The notes: generated from the letters alone by a model not told the origin. DNA of 64,000 bases from CAWIVH01 sp963839475 (GCA_963839475.1 CAWIVH010000009.1:1-64000); one strand, 5' to 3'; positions 16,194 to 25,540 are shown, counted from the stretch's first letter. Numbers and translations: made by a program.

Positions 16194-17618
16194 ATGCAGC
16201 CACAACAACGGAGTGATATCGGCATGGTCGGCTTGGGCGTCATGGGACGCAATCTTTTGCTGAACCTAGCGGACCACGGCTTTTCAGTTACTGGCTATGA
16301 CAAAGAGCCGGGTAAGGTGGAAGCCATGAAGAAGGATTCAGCAGGAAAGGTCATCTCCGGCGCCGACAATATCAGCGATTTTGTGAACATGTTACAACCA
16401 CCCCGTGCGGTAATAGTGCTTGTGCCCGCTGGAGCTCCTGTCGATTCGGTCATTAACGATCTGCTAGCGCAGCTCACGCCGGGAGATCTCATCATCGATG
16501 CGGGCAATTCCTACTTCAAGGATACCAATCTGCGCGCGCGCAGACTGGCTGGGAAAGGGATTCAATTTCTCGGCGTAGGCATTTCCGGAGGAGAAGAGGG
16601 TGCACGGCGTGGACCGTGTATCATGCCCGGCGGGCAATCAGAAGCCTACGAACGGGTCCGACCGATGTTCGAAGCAATCGCCGCACGGGTGAATGGCGAG
16701 GCCTGCGTGAGCTGGCTCGGTCCCGGATCGGCCGGACATTTCGTCAAGATGGTGCACAACGGCATTGAATACGGAGTGATGCAACTGATCGCTGAAGCCT
16801 ACGACTTGATGAAGCGCGGCCTGGGCTTGAATGATGACGAGCTGCACGATGTGTTCAGCGCTTGGAATAGCGGCGAGTTGAGTGGATACCTGATGGAAAT
16901 CACCGGACACATCTTTAGTCAAGCTGATAAAACGACAGGGAAACGAGTGATCGATGAAATTCTCGATGTAGCCCGCCAGAAAGGCACCGGCATGTGGACC
17001 TCACAAAGCGCGATGGAATTACAGGTGCCGATCCCGACTATTGACTTGGCGGTTGCAATGAGAGATTTGTCCGCATTCGAGAATCAACGGCTGAAAATCG
17101 GCGCTTTGCTGCAGCGGCCAATGACGCGCTTTGCCGGTGATCGCGATGGGTTCCTCATTCAATTGCGCCATGCGCTGCATCTCGGGCTGATAATAACCTA
17201 CGTGCAGGGCATGGCGTTACTCACTGTCGCCTCTGAGAAATATGCATATCACCTCGACCTTGAGGTAGTGGCGCGCATCTGGCGTGGCGGCTGTATCATC
17301 CGGGCGGAACTATTGGACGATATACGTTTGGCTTATCGCCATGAGCCCAAACTCCCGAACCTCCTGCTTGATCCCGAAATCTGGCGAACGATCATGGCGA
17401 GCGAAGAGAAACTGCGAAGTGTCGTTTGCGCAGCGGCGGAATTGGGTGTCCCCGCGCCCGGTTTGATGACCGCCCTGGGCTATCTGGACGCCTATCGCAG
17501 CGCCTGGTCGCCGGCGAATTTGATCCAGGCCCAGCGCGACTATTTCGGTGCCCACGCCTATGAGCGGATCGATGCCAAAGGAACGTTTCACACGGAATGG
17601 GAGGGCAGCTTGCCCTGA
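16194..17618 (+). CDS. gnd: 6-phosphogluconate dehydrogenase (decarboxylating)
   Basis: This 474-residue protein has the Rossmann start IGMVGLGVMGRNLLLNLADHG, the substrate motif LGVGISGGEEGARRGPCIMPGG, and the catalytic lysine in GHFVKMVHNGIEYG (about K185). The C-terminal helical domain contains IWRGGCIIRAELLD and ends AYERIDAKGTFHTEWEG. It converts 6-phosphogluconate to ribulose-5-phosphate and CO2 while making NADPH. Length is typical of the dimeric long form. It closes the carbon-flow block that starts with transaldolase. Confidence 0.97.
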   Translation: MQPQQRSDIGMVGLGVMGRNLLLNLADHGFSVTGYDKEPGKVEAMKKDSAGKVISGADNISDFVNMLQPPRAVIVLVPAGAPVDSVINDLLAQLTPGDLIIDAGNSYFKDTNLRARRLAGKGIQFLGVGISGGEEGARRGPCIMPGGQSEAYERVRPMFEAIAARVNGEACVSWLGPGSAGHFVKMVHNGIEYGVMQLIAEAYDLMKRGLGLNDDELHDVFSAWNSGELSGYLMEITGHIFSQADKTTGKRVIDEILDVARQKGTGMWTSQSAMELQVPIPTIDLAVAMRDLSAFENQRLKIGALLQRPMTRFAGDRDGFLIQLRHALHLGLIITYVQGMALLTVASEKYAYHLDLEVVARIWRGGCIIRAELLDDIRLAYRHEPKLPNLLLDPEIWRTIMASEEKLRSVVCAAAELGVPAPGLMTALGYLDAYRSAWSPANLIQAQRDYFGAHAYERIDAKGTFHTEWEGSLP

Positions 17619-17822
17619 ACCTTGACGGGATCTCATCGTGGAAGGCACAGGAACAAATCCAGGTGAATCCAACTGAGCCAAAGAATGCGGTCAAAATTGC
17701 ACATCCTGAGAGGTATGAATTGTAGATTTTGAAATGCAAGGCGTCGGCTGGCTCTCAACCCCGAAAGCAGAGGCTCGCGCTTTGCCGGCCCCAACTGGTG
17801 TTCTCTGGAAAGGAGAATCTTA

Positions 17823-18161
17823 ATGTCCAATACCGATATGAATAGGAACAGTGTTGCCATATTTATTGCAGGTGGATTGTTGGGAGCAGGGGTGGCTCTT
17901 CTGCTGGCACCCCAATCGGGTCGCAAGACCCGTCGTGACCTGGGTCACATCGCCAAGAAAACCTGCAACAAGGTGGAGGCAGCACAGATTGAATTGAGAC
18001 GCTCCATTGATAATATCGTCGCGGATGCTACAGAAAAGATAGAGGAGAGCCTGGAACGCGGGATCGATTGGACCGACGACAAGATTGCGGAACTCCAGCG
18101 CGCCTTAGATTCCGGAAGAAGATTCATCCAGGGCGAGATCGAAAAAATCCATTCGAGCTAA
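17823..18161 (+). CDS. YtxH-domain membrane protein
   Basis: A 112-residue protein with one N-terminal membrane helix (SVAIFIAGGLLGAGVALLLA) followed by the YtxH signature PQSGRKTRRDL and a long amphipathic helical region predicted to be coiled coil. YtxH-type proteins are linked to general stress in Bacillus, but their mechanism is unknown. AAAGGAG lies upstream of the start. A lone palindrome of the operator type (17689-17702) lies upstream, but no matching -10 follows, so control by the module is not supported. Confidence 0.75.
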   Translation: MSNTDMNRNSVAIFIAGGLLGAGVALLLAPQSGRKTRRDLGHIAKKTCNKVEAAQIELRRSIDNIVADATEKIEESLERGIDWTDDKIAELQRALDSGRRFIQGEIEKIHSS

Positions 18162-18193
18162 TCGCCCGCCGCACAAAATCCAGGGTCTGCAAC

Positions 18194-18254
18194 AGAAGAG
18201 GAGTGGACCTACGTCTGTTCACTTTAAGATACGTGGCTGTTCACTTATGTAATC
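18194..18254 (-). promoter_or_regulatory. Degenerate or orphan promoter module
   Basis: Two GTTCACTT-type half-palindromes start exactly 22 bp apart on the plus strand (18217 and 18239). The minus-strand copy nearer the promoter reads TGAAC followed by AGACG, and 17 bp later TGTTGC replaces the expected TATAAA. Transcription would run antisense into the ytxH gene. Likely a decayed copy. Confidence 0.25.
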
Positions 18255-18276
18255 CCTCCGGGCCCGGAAGACTTTC

Positions 18277-19095
18277 TCATTCCCTTTTCGAGAAACTTAA
18301 ATCTCCTATTTGCTCCACGCCCGCGCTAACACCGTTTCCGCTCATCTCATAGTGCAGGTCGCGGGAAGTAATGGTGTAGGGGCCGAATATCCGGATCATG
18401 GCTGTGCCTTCTGAGGCCGTCTGCAGCCACATTCCGCCGACATCGGCATAGAACAGCGCCACCCAAATATCGCGCACCCACCAGGAGGGGGTTTTTGCCA
18501 GCTTACCCTCGGCGCGGCGGACCAGGTAGGTATTTGCATCGACCCAAATATTGCCGTTAAGCAGATTTTTTTCATTGCGCCGGGGAAGAAGTTGAAGCAC
18601 GTAACAGTTCTGGTTATCCAGGTTCTCCTCACGTCTGAAGAGGAAGTCATAATTCACAGGTGTGAAATCAGTTGAGCTGCAGTCTTTCGCAATCTCCACT
18701 TCACTTGCCAGTATTCGGCGAACTATTTTCTCTCCCAGTCCGGTACCTTCGGACTGGTGAATGGAGAAGTTTTTCAGGTGCGGAGGAACAAAGGTGACAT
18801 CGGCAATCAGCCGGACCTTCCTGCTCTGCCTCTCTTTGCCGAACAGCTCGTATTCGCGAGTCACGCTGTAAGACTGGATGCGAATCTGGTTAATTGTTCG
18901 AGCTTGTGCCATGCGGGCCACAATGGTTTCCACGGCTGGAACTGGACTTAAGGTCTGAGGCGATGCCCCCGATAGCGCAGTGCTGAGTAGGAGGATAAGC
19001 CACCCAAGGGCTCGTGGCCGGACTATTGCACAGAAAACTCCCCGTTTCGCTTGCGGGTTTTCTGGCCTCCGATTGCGCCCTGAAAAACACCTCAT
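18277..19095 (-). CDS. LolA-like outer-membrane lipoprotein-sorting domain protein
   Basis: From the ATG chosen here (CGGAG just upstream) the product has 272 residues. A charged n-region and hydrophobic stretch (LGWLILLLSTALSGASPQTL) form a signal peptide. The rest is a beta-rich domain like those of LolA/LolB-fold proteins common in Acidobacteriota: VETIVARMAQARTIN, YSVTREYELFG, YVLQLLPRR, IWVDANTYLVRRAEG. Such proteins are thought to bind lipid or lipoprotein in the periplasm. The frame extends to a GTG at 19215. Promoter module D sits about 155 bases upstream. Confidence 0.65.
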   Translation of the reverse strand: MRCFSGRNRRPENPQAKRGVFCAIVRPRALGWLILLLSTALSGASPQTLSPVPAVETIVARMAQARTINQIRIQSYSVTREYELFGKERQSRKVRLIADVTFVPPHLKNFSIHQSEGTGLGEKIVRRILASEVEIAKDCSSTDFTPVNYDFLFRREENLDNQNCYVLQLLPRRNEKNLLNGNIWVDANTYLVRRAEGKLAKTPSWWVRDIWVALFYADVGGMWLQTASEGTAMIRIFGPYTITSRDLHYEMSGNGVSAGVEQIGDLSFSKRE

Positions 19096-19250
19096 GACTC
19101 CGCAACCGTTCAAATACGACCATCTTTTGAACCCGGGGAATTCTTGCACGGGGGTACACTCCTCACTCGTGTATGTGGCTTGTTTTCGATCATCCCGCTG
19201 AGCGATGGCCCTCACCTTGACAAGGACATCTCAATCATCCCTCGATGCTC

Positions 19251-19314
19251 TTTATACTCCTGGGAGATTGCAGTGTCAGTCCGGTACTGCTCGGGGAACA
19301 GATCAATAGTGCTC
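19251..19314 (-). promoter_or_regulatory. Promoter module D, upstream of the LolA-like gene
   Basis: On the minus strand unit 1 is 19314-19301 (GAGCACTATTGATC), unit 2 is 19292-19279 (GAGCAGTACCGGAC), -35 CTGACA is 19279-19274, spacer 17 bp, -10 TATAAA is 19256-19251. The predicted start is near 19244. Confidence 0.75.
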
Positions 19315-19380
19315 ATCCCTGACCTTGGCTGGAAATTCGCTGGTACCCGTTCGGGAACGCGCTGCCTGAATTCATGGGTA

Positions 19381-20994
19381 TCATATGGAGCCCGTTTTGC
19401 CATGGTCCAGGCCGAACTTCGGCGCCTTCGATTTACCCGTCACTTCTATGTGAAAGAACGTACCTGCGCCTTCTCTGGCAAAAAAGGGATCCACCGGCTT
19501 CATTACCCACCGCTTCCATCCGGTCATGGTCTGTGACACCCTCGCCTGCAGTTTCAATGTGCCGTGGAAGTCCAGTGAATCCCGGTGGAGGTCATAACTG
19601 CCTTTCAGGTCCACTTTTGCCCCCGGCACGCCGAAGGATAATGAGCGGAATCGAATCACTTCGTTTTCGAGCTTGAATGTGCCCTTCATTCCTGAAACCA
19701 CTTCGTCAATTTCTTCGCTGTTTGGCCGGCCCTGGCCACGGCGGCTCAAGTTATCGATGTTATCCTGAGTCGCGGAATTCAGAAACTTGCCCTGCCGCAC
19801 CTCGAATCGTCCGTCCAATCTCAGCTTTTCTCTAACTTTTCCTGTGAGCGGAGGGATGTCGATCTTCGTCTTCAGGAAGATCCGCCCTTCCATGAACGGA
19901 TTTCCCTTCATTGCCAATCGCAGCAGGTCTCGCAGGTCGCCTCGGGGCATCAATACATCCAAACTGATGGCGCGCCGCAAATCTCCTTCATGCTTGATTA
20001 TTCCACCACCGGTCGTGAACTTGGTAGTTCCCAGTGAGGCGCTTACCGGCTGCAGAATCGTATTTCCGTTGGTCCCGTCTACTAGAACTTCAAACTGAGT
20101 TATGAGCGGCACCGAATTCCCGACCTTTTTCAGCCGGAAGTCCGGCACGGAAGCCTGCCCCTTTGCGCGGATGGTATCCAAGGTGCCTTCAAAATGCCCT
20201 GTTGAACTGAGAATTCCGGCAATGGCGGCGAAAACACCCAGATCTGCATTCCCAAACGTATAATCTCCAGAAAGAGGGGTGTCGCCCGGCTCCGCAGCTT
20301 TCCAAGGGCCGAAATTTCCAATGGAGCGGATGGCGCCCGGCGGTTTAGGAATGGTCAGCGTGGCATCATACTGCATTGCCGCTCCCCTGCCATACCACCT
20401 GAGCCGCAGGTTATGTATGGCGAACTCGAGCGGGATTTTCCTGCTGTCCTTGGGCAGAATCACCAGCCTGGCATCGGAGATCATCACCTCCTTGATAAGT
20501 ACTTCAATCTGCGATTCGTTGCCGTTCCCCGGCGACGAATGGACATTGAGGTTCGGCCTCTCTCCCTTCGGAGGAACGGTGATCTCCATCCCTTCGAGCA
20601 ACACCAAGGGAATGATCTTTTGCGTGTCGAAAAGGTTCCCGAGCTCGACTTCGAATCGGAACTTACGGATGCTGAACATCGGCGGCACGTCGCGGCGGCC
20701 TTTGTGGCGCAGTAAGATTCCCCCGCCTTCCACGCGGGCCAGCGCGCCTCGGCCTTTCGTTAACAGCAGGTGCAACGGTGAAGTCTTCGGGAGGTGGACG
20801 CGAAGAGTAGCCAGCTCGACCTCGCTATCGAACCTTTTCTCCAGGTATTCGAGCGCCTGCCTATGGATGTATGGCTCGTAGCGGCGCGCCAGAATGAATG
20901 CCGCCACAAAGAGAGAGACAATTCCGAGCATCGCGATCCCCGCGATCCCGATCAGCCATTTCTTCTTCGTGCTCAGACCCGTTAATCGGAACAA
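19381..20994 (-). CDS. AsmA-like periplasm-spanning protein
   Basis: A 537-residue protein with an N-terminal membrane helix (WLIGIAGIAMLGIVSLFVAAFILARR), then YEPYIHRQALEYLEKRFDSEVEL and a long beta-strand-rich region of the AsmA/TamB type. The C-terminal part carries FEVRQGKFLNSATQDNIDNLS and GVPGAKVDLKGSYDLHRDSL, typical of AsmA-like C-terminal domains. AsmA-like proteins are thought to bridge the periplasm and move phospholipids to the outer membrane. It is divergent from the MacA-like gene, and both appear to use one pair of operator palindromes (modules E and E'). Confidence 0.8.
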   Translation of the reverse strand: MFRLTGLSTKKKWLIGIAGIAMLGIVSLFVAAFILARRYEPYIHRQALEYLEKRFDSEVELATLRVHLPKTSPLHLLLTKGRGALARVEGGGILLRHKGRRDVPPMFSIRKFRFEVELGNLFDTQKIIPLVLLEGMEITVPPKGERPNLNVHSSPGNGNESQIEVLIKEVMISDARLVILPKDSRKIPLEFAIHNLRLRWYGRGAAMQYDATLTIPKPPGAIRSIGNFGPWKAAEPGDTPLSGDYTFGNADLGVFAAIAGILSSTGHFEGTLDTIRAKGQASVPDFRLKKVGNSVPLITQFEVLVDGTNGNTILQPVSASLGTTKFTTGGGIIKHEGDLRRAISLDVLMPRGDLRDLLRLAMKGNPFMEGRIFLKTKIDIPPLTGKVREKLRLDGRFEVRQGKFLNSATQDNIDNLSRRGQGRPNSEEIDEVVSGMKGTFKLENEVIRFRSLSFGVPGAKVDLKGSYDLHRDSLDFHGTLKLQARVSQTMTGWKRWVMKPVDPFFAREGAGTFFHIEVTGKSKAPKFGLDHGKTGSI

Positions 20995-21031
20995 ATCTTC
21001 TCCTTTGAAGTGTGGCCGGGCATGGCCGAAA

Positions 21032-21095
21032 TGTTATCTGCGCTTCGGTGCACGTGTCTGTTCAAAACGAACCAAAGGCATGAGCCATACTGAAC
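21032..21095 (-). promoter_or_regulatory. Promoter module E', toward the AsmA-like gene
   Basis: On the minus strand unit 1 is 21095-21082 (GTTCAGTATGGCTC), unit 2 is 21073-21060 (GGTTCGTTTTGAAC), -35 CAGACA is 21060-21055, spacer 17 bp, -10 ATAACA is 21037-21032. It shares both palindromes with module E on the other strand. Confidence 0.6.
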
Positions 21096-21123
21096 TGACA
21101 CACCCAATGCTTCAGGGTATATA
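21060..21123 (+). promoter_or_regulatory. Promoter module E, toward the MacA/MacB operon
   Basis: Unit 1 is 21060-21073 (GTTCAAAACGAACC), unit 2 is 21082-21095 (GAGCCATACTGAAC), -35 CTGACA is 21095-21100, spacer 17 bp, -10 TATATA is 21118-21123. The predicted start is near 21130, 94 bases before the gene. Confidence 0.75.
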
Positions 21124-21223
21124 AGACTCGCGGCTCAATATTTTAGCTATACGCTGAAGTCCGGCGGCGAGGCAGAGCCTTTTCCCAAAATGCTCTCGGC
21201 AAGCAGATTGAGGAGGGCGCATC

Positions 21224-22516
21224 ATGCGCGTCAAAAATAGAGTAATCGTCATCATTGGCTTGGTGGCAGGGATCGCAGCGACGTCATTGCTGCTCCGTCA
21301 TTTTGTGTACACCCAGCCGGCGCCTGCGTTCCGCTTGACGACAGTGAAACGTGGTGATATCCAAGCCTATGTTACGGCAACCGGGACCCTCAATGCCGTC
21401 AGGACCGTTAGCGTCGGTACACAGGTATCAGGACAGGTCTCTGAACTGTTGGTCGATTTCAATGACCACGTCAAAAAGGGACAACTCCTCGCCCGAATCG
21501 ATCCGACCATTGCCCAGCAGGGAGTCGCGGATGCCCAGGCCAACCTCGAAAAGATGCAGGCGCAGGCGAACCAGGCCTCCGAGGACCAGGACCGCAACCG
21601 CGCTCTTTCATCGGAAGGGCTCATCGCGCAAAGTGCACTCGACCAGGGCGGCTCGGCGCTGAAGGTGGCGGAAGCCGGTGTGAAATCGGCAAGTGTGGCC
21701 TTGCAGCGTGCGAAGCAGAACCTGTCTTTCACCTCCATTTACGCGCCCATCGATGGGGTTGTCGTCGAAAGGAACGTTAACGACGGACAGACGGTGGCGG
21801 CGAGCCTCTCTGCTCCACAACTGTTTCTCATAGCAAACGATCTCTCGCACATGCAGATTCTTGCGCAGGTGGGTGAGAGTGACATCGACCAGATCAAGCA
21901 AGGCCAGCCAGCGAAGTTCACGGTGCAGGCCTTGACGGGACAGACGTTCTCGGGCACCGTGCAACAGGTCCGCCTGCAGTCGACGACAGCGGATAACGTC
22001 GTGAATTATACCGTTGTCGTGACATTGGAGAATCCTGACGGCAGGCTGTTGCCCGGAATGACGGCACGGATCGACTTCCTCGTGAAATCCGCGTCGAACG
22101 TGCTCAAGGTTTCGAATGCGGCACTCCGCTACAGGCCAAGCGCCGGAATCCTCGCCCAGTTCAGCGCTGCAGCTCCGTCCCAGGATGCGACGACAACTGC
22201 CGGTTCGAATAGCGGGACGGAAACCGCTGGCAGCGGAATGCGCGCTCGCAAGGGGCAGGGAAGTGGAGCCGGCAACAGCTTCGGTACGCTGCACTACCTC
22301 GATACGCAGGGCAAGTTGCAGGTTATGCGCGTCCGTACGGGAATCAGCGACGGGGCATTGACCGAGGTTCAGGACCCCGACGTGACCGAAGGCATGAAGT
22401 TCATCGACGGCATTGCATCGACGACGGCGTCGAATTCTCAGAAGTCTGCAGAGACGCCGGGCAACCCGCTAGGCGGCAGTCAGCAGAGTAGTGGCGCGCG
22501 CGGCCGCGGATTCTAA
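21224..22516 (+). CDS. MacA-like periplasmic adaptor (HlyD family)
   Basis: The 430-residue protein has an N-terminal membrane anchor (VIVIIGLVAGIAATSLLLRH). A membrane-fusion protein layout follows: lipoyl half-motifs GDIQAYVTATGTLNAVRTVSVGTQVSGQV and FTSIYAPIDGVVVERNVNDGQTV around an alpha hairpin, then beta-barrel strands (GQPAKFTVQALTGQTFSGTV; LLPGMTARIDFLV). The C-terminus is rich in Ser/Gly. With the ABC ATPase and permease that follow it forms a MacAB-type tripartite exporter; no TolC gene is in the window. Substrates may be peptides, macrolides or lipids. Confidence 0.9.
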   Translation: MRVKNRVIVIIGLVAGIAATSLLLRHFVYTQPAPAFRLTTVKRGDIQAYVTATGTLNAVRTVSVGTQVSGQVSELLVDFNDHVKKGQLLARIDPTIAQQGVADAQANLEKMQAQANQASEDQDRNRALSSEGLIAQSALDQGGSALKVAEAGVKSASVALQRAKQNLSFTSIYAPIDGVVVERNVNDGQTVAASLSAPQLFLIANDLSHMQILAQVGESDIDQIKQGQPAKFTVQALTGQTFSGTVQQVRLQSTTADNVVNYTVVVTLENPDGRLLPGMTARIDFLVKSASNVLKVSNAALRYRPSAGILAQFSAAAPSQDATTTAGSNSGTETAGSGMRARKGQGSGAGNSFGTLHYLDTQGKLQVMRVRTGISDGALTEVQDPDVTEGMKFIDGIASTTASNSQKSAETPGNPLGGSQQSSGARGRGF

Positions 22517-22530
22517 ATGAAGAGAATGAC

Positions 22531-23274
22531 ATGAACGACATTGTCATCCGGACGGATAAGATCACGAAGACCTATGTAAGCGGCACGAACGAGGTGCATG
22601 CCTTGAGTAATGTGGACCTGACCATCAAGCGGGGCGAGTTTGTGGCTATCATGGGCACCTCGGGCTCAGGAAAGTCGACGCTGATGAACATCCTCGGATG
22701 TCTCGATACGCCGACATCGGGATCATACACGCTGGATGGTGTACGGGTCGACGGAATAGGAAAGAACGAACTCGCGGCGATTCGCAACCAGAAGCTTGGT
22801 TTTGTCTTTCAGGGATTCAACCTGCTGGCACGGACGAGCGCAGTGGAAAATGTCGAGCTGCCGATGCTGTATGATCGCAGTGGCCGAAAACGGGACACTC
22901 GCGCGCTAGCCGTGGCAGCGCTGGAGCGCGTCGGACTCGGCGAGCGTCTCGATCACCAGCCGAGCGAGTTATCCGGAGGCCAGCAACAACGGGTCGCCAT
23001 CGCCCGAGCCCTCGTGACCGAGCCGGCGCTCGTCCTGGCCGATGAGCCGACCGGCAATCTCGATTCCCACACGACCGTAGAGGTAATGGCACTCTTCCAG
23101 CAACTGAACGAGCAGGGCATCACGATCGTCGTCGTTACTCACGAGCCCGATGTAGCTGTCTTCGCGACCCGCATTGTCCAGTTGCGCGATGGCCGGATTT
23201 GCCGCGACGCGGCGGTCGCGAACCGGCATAGCGCCGCCCGCGACCTTGAAGAGCTCGACAGGAGTGCGGCATGA
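22531..23274 (+). CDS. ABC transporter ATP-binding protein, MacB/LolD type
   Basis: This 247-residue ATPase has Walker A GTSGSGKSTLMNILG, the Q-loop region GFVFQGFNLL, signature LSGGQQQRVAIARALV and Walker B LVLADEPTGNLDS, with the H-loop in VVVTHEPD. LDS after GN and the RTSAVENVELP segment are typical of the MacB/LolD/FtsE branch, which drives mechanotransmission instead of transport through its own membrane domain. It starts 14 bases after the adaptor gene and overlaps the permease gene by 4 bases. Confidence 0.94.
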   Translation: MNDIVIRTDKITKTYVSGTNEVHALSNVDLTIKRGEFVAIMGTSGSGKSTLMNILGCLDTPTSGSYTLDGVRVDGIGKNELAAIRNQKLGFVFQGFNLLARTSAVENVELPMLYDRSGRKRDTRALAVAALERVGLGERLDHQPSELSGGQQQRVAIARALVTEPALVLADEPTGNLDSHTTVEVMALFQQLNEQGITIVVVTHEPDVAVFATRIVQLRDGRICRDAAVANRHSAARDLEELDRSAA

Positions 23275-24488
23275 AATCAACGATATTGATCCGCCTCGCC
23301 ACCCAGAGCATCCTCAAGAATAAAATGCGGTCGATGCTGACGATGCTCGGGATCATCATAGGCGTAGCCGCCGTGATAGTAATGGTCGCCGTCGGCTACG
23401 GTGCGCGGTCACGGATTCGGGAACAGATTAACAACCTCGGAACCAACATGATTGTCATCACACCTGGCGCGAGCACCAGCGGCGGCGTGAGCCAGGGTGC
23501 CCAGGCATTCGCGACGCTGACACTCGCGGATGCCGGCAAGATCCGCGACGAGTCGCAAACCGTCGCGGCCGTTTCTCCTGTCATCGTCGGCCGCAGCCAG
23601 GTCATCGCGCCGGGCGGCAACTGGCGTACCATGATCAATGGTGTTGATACCGACTACCAAACGATCCGCAGCTGGCAGACGGACTCTGGCGCATTTTTCG
23701 GACCCGATGATGTTCTCGCAACGCGCAGCGTGGCCGTACTTGGCCGCACGGTCGCACAACGGCTCTTTGGCGGCAGCAACCCCGTCGGACAGGAAATCCA
23801 GATTGCGGCCCTTCGCTTCAAAGTAACGGGTGTCCTGGCGCCGAAGGGCCAGACCGCCAGCGGAAGCGATTCCGACGACGTGATCTTGATTCCCTACACG
23901 ACCGCGTCGACCCGCCTGACTGGTAGGCCCCGCATTCCGCAGATTCTCGCCAGCACCGCTTCGGAAGGCGATATCCCGGCAGCGCAAGATGAAATTAACA
24001 TGCTGCTGCGTGAGTCGCATCACATATCAGGCGAGGACGAAGATGATTTTACAGTCCGTAATCAGACCGACCTCGCCACGGCCGCGGAGAGCAGCACCCG
24101 CGTGATGACACTACTGATGGCCGCGATCGCATCCATCTCACTCCTGGTGGGCGGCATCGGCGTGATGAACATCATGCTGGTATCGGTCACCGAGCGCACA
24201 CGTGAGATCGGCATTCGCCTCGCACTCGGCGCGCGCGGCTCGGATGTTTTGATGCAGTTCCTCGTTGAGAGCATCGTGATGGGTGTCCTCGGCGGCATGG
24301 GCGGTCTCATCCTCGGCATCACGAGCGCGAAAGTACTCGCGCAGTTCACGGGATGGGAGACGGCCATTTCGCCGCTCGTGATGGTTATTGCCGTCGGCTT
24401 TTCCGGCGCGGTCGGCATCTTCTTTGGCTACTACCCGGCTCAAAAAGCGGCGGCGCTGCATCCGATCGAAGCCTTGAGGTACGAATGA
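23271..24488 (+). CDS. ABC transporter permease, MacB/FtsX type
   Basis: This 405-residue permease has an N-terminal helix (MLTMLGIIIGVAAVIVMVAVGYGA) and a large MacB-like periplasmic core with NNLGTNMIVITPG and GRTVAQRLFGGSNPVGQEI. Three C-terminal helices of the FtsX domain follow, with IASISLLVGGIGVMNIMLVSVTERTREIGIRLALGAR, ending in YYPAQKAAALHPIEALRYE. The motifs are those of MacB permease domains in two-gene systems. It forms the inner-membrane part of the exporter with the two genes before it. Confidence 0.94.
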   Translation: MKSTILIRLATQSILKNKMRSMLTMLGIIIGVAAVIVMVAVGYGARSRIREQINNLGTNMIVITPGASTSGGVSQGAQAFATLTLADAGKIRDESQTVAAVSPVIVGRSQVIAPGGNWRTMINGVDTDYQTIRSWQTDSGAFFGPDDVLATRSVAVLGRTVAQRLFGGSNPVGQEIQIAALRFKVTGVLAPKGQTASGSDSDDVILIPYTTASTRLTGRPRIPQILASTASEGDIPAAQDEINMLLRESHHISGEDEDDFTVRNQTDLATAAESSTRVMTLLMAAIASISLLVGGIGVMNIMLVSVTERTREIGIRLALGARGSDVLMQFLVESIVMGVLGGMGGLILGITSAKVLAQFTGWETAISPLVMVIAVGFSGAVGIFFGYYPAQKAAALHPIEALRYE

Positions 24489-24616
24489 TCGAGGTTGTGT
24501 CGGCATCCCGGACCAGGCCGGTGTAAAAGCAGGGCGGCCGCCGGCGCTTTCTCCGAACCTGAACCGTCAGGGCGGAATCCGGCTGCCGGATCTCCAGGTT
24601 CCTCGACCTTACGGAA

Positions 24617-25396
24617 TCAAAGCATTTCATACTGACGTCTAATCACATCGGGTTCATAGACCCGTTCCAGGCGGCGCACGATGAAGTGACCGCGAGCCAT
24701 ATCCTGAAAGTGATGGATGAAGATGGTGTTGATTGCTGCGCCGCCTGCCGCACCAATCAAAGGCACGGCCTGGGCTGCTACTTTTTCTGATACAACCGTG
24801 CCGAAGCGGGAAGCGATCGCGCTGATGAACCGGACCAGAACCGGTGCTCCCTCCTCGACAACGCCCCGCTGTGCAATATGTTTTGCAGCCTCGGTGATCG
24901 TGCGGGCCAGCGCCAGCCGGACAGCGAAATAGCCTGTTTCAGCAGCATTGTCTGACGAAGCTCGTCCCCCAAGCGCGAAAACCTCGAGACACGCGAGTTT
25001 GGCCTCGATTTCGAGGATACTCTCCCCTTCGCTTCGCGCAACATCGGCGATCGAGCGAAGCATGATGATAGTCGACAGCGGCAATTCGAAAAACAGAGCA
25101 GGGAGTCCGAAAGCACCAGCAGCCGCCCCGTTGGCCGCCACAATCATCTTATGAACAAAATCGGACGAAGGTCTGCTCGGCCTGTCGTTTAGTGTGCGGA
25201 CGGTGAAGTCAAGGGCCTTTCCAAGTGCGATCCTCGTTGCCTCCTGCACCGAGTCCGTCCACTTTGCCGGAAGCAGTTTGAATCCCTTCTCCAGGGGCGT
25301 TCCCAGAAGGCTCGTTATCTTAGCGGCCAGACCGGGATGTTCCAATAGTTCTTTCGCGTATTCTAGATCTTCGAGGTCGCTTCCGAGGATTTCCAT
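24617..25396 (-). CDS. EcsC family protein
   Basis: The product has 259 residues from an ATG with AGGAC upstream; the frame continues to 25444. It shows the EcsC pattern: FVHKMIVAANGAAAGAFGLPALFFELPLSTIIMLRSIADVARSEG, ILEIEAKLACLEVFALGG and, near the C-terminus, VPLIGAAGGAAINTIFIHHFQDMARGHFIVRRLE. The two hydrophobic stretches suggest membrane association. EcsC in Bacillus belongs to an ABC-transporter operon affecting secretion, but the role of stand-alone EcsC proteins is unknown. No promoter module was seen upstream. Confidence 0.8.
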   Translation of the reverse strand: MEILGSDLEDLEYAKELLEHPGLAAKITSLLGTPLEKGFKLLPAKWTDSVQEATRIALGKALDFTVRTLNDRPSRPSSDFVHKMIVAANGAAAGAFGLPALFFELPLSTIIMLRSIADVARSEGESILEIEAKLACLEVFALGGRASSDNAAETGYFAVRLALARTITEAAKHIAQRGVVEEGAPVLVRFISAIASRFGTVVSEKVAAQAVPLIGAAGGAAINTIFIHHFQDMARGHFIVRRLERVYEPDVIRRQYEML

Positions 25397-25540
25397 TTCG
25401 TCCTGTCCCCCCGTGAGTTGCACCGGCCGCCCACAAGTGCCCAAGTGCCTCAGATGTGCGAACGCACAGCCTCGCCGGAACGCCTCGATTATGATATCCG
25501 ATCATTCCGGATTTGAATGACGGGCATCGCAGCCCGATTG

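Noticed and set aside
17689..17702. GGTCAAAATTGCAC before ytxH as part of a full module
   Set aside because: It is a good single palindrome, but the upstream unit and the -10 are missing.
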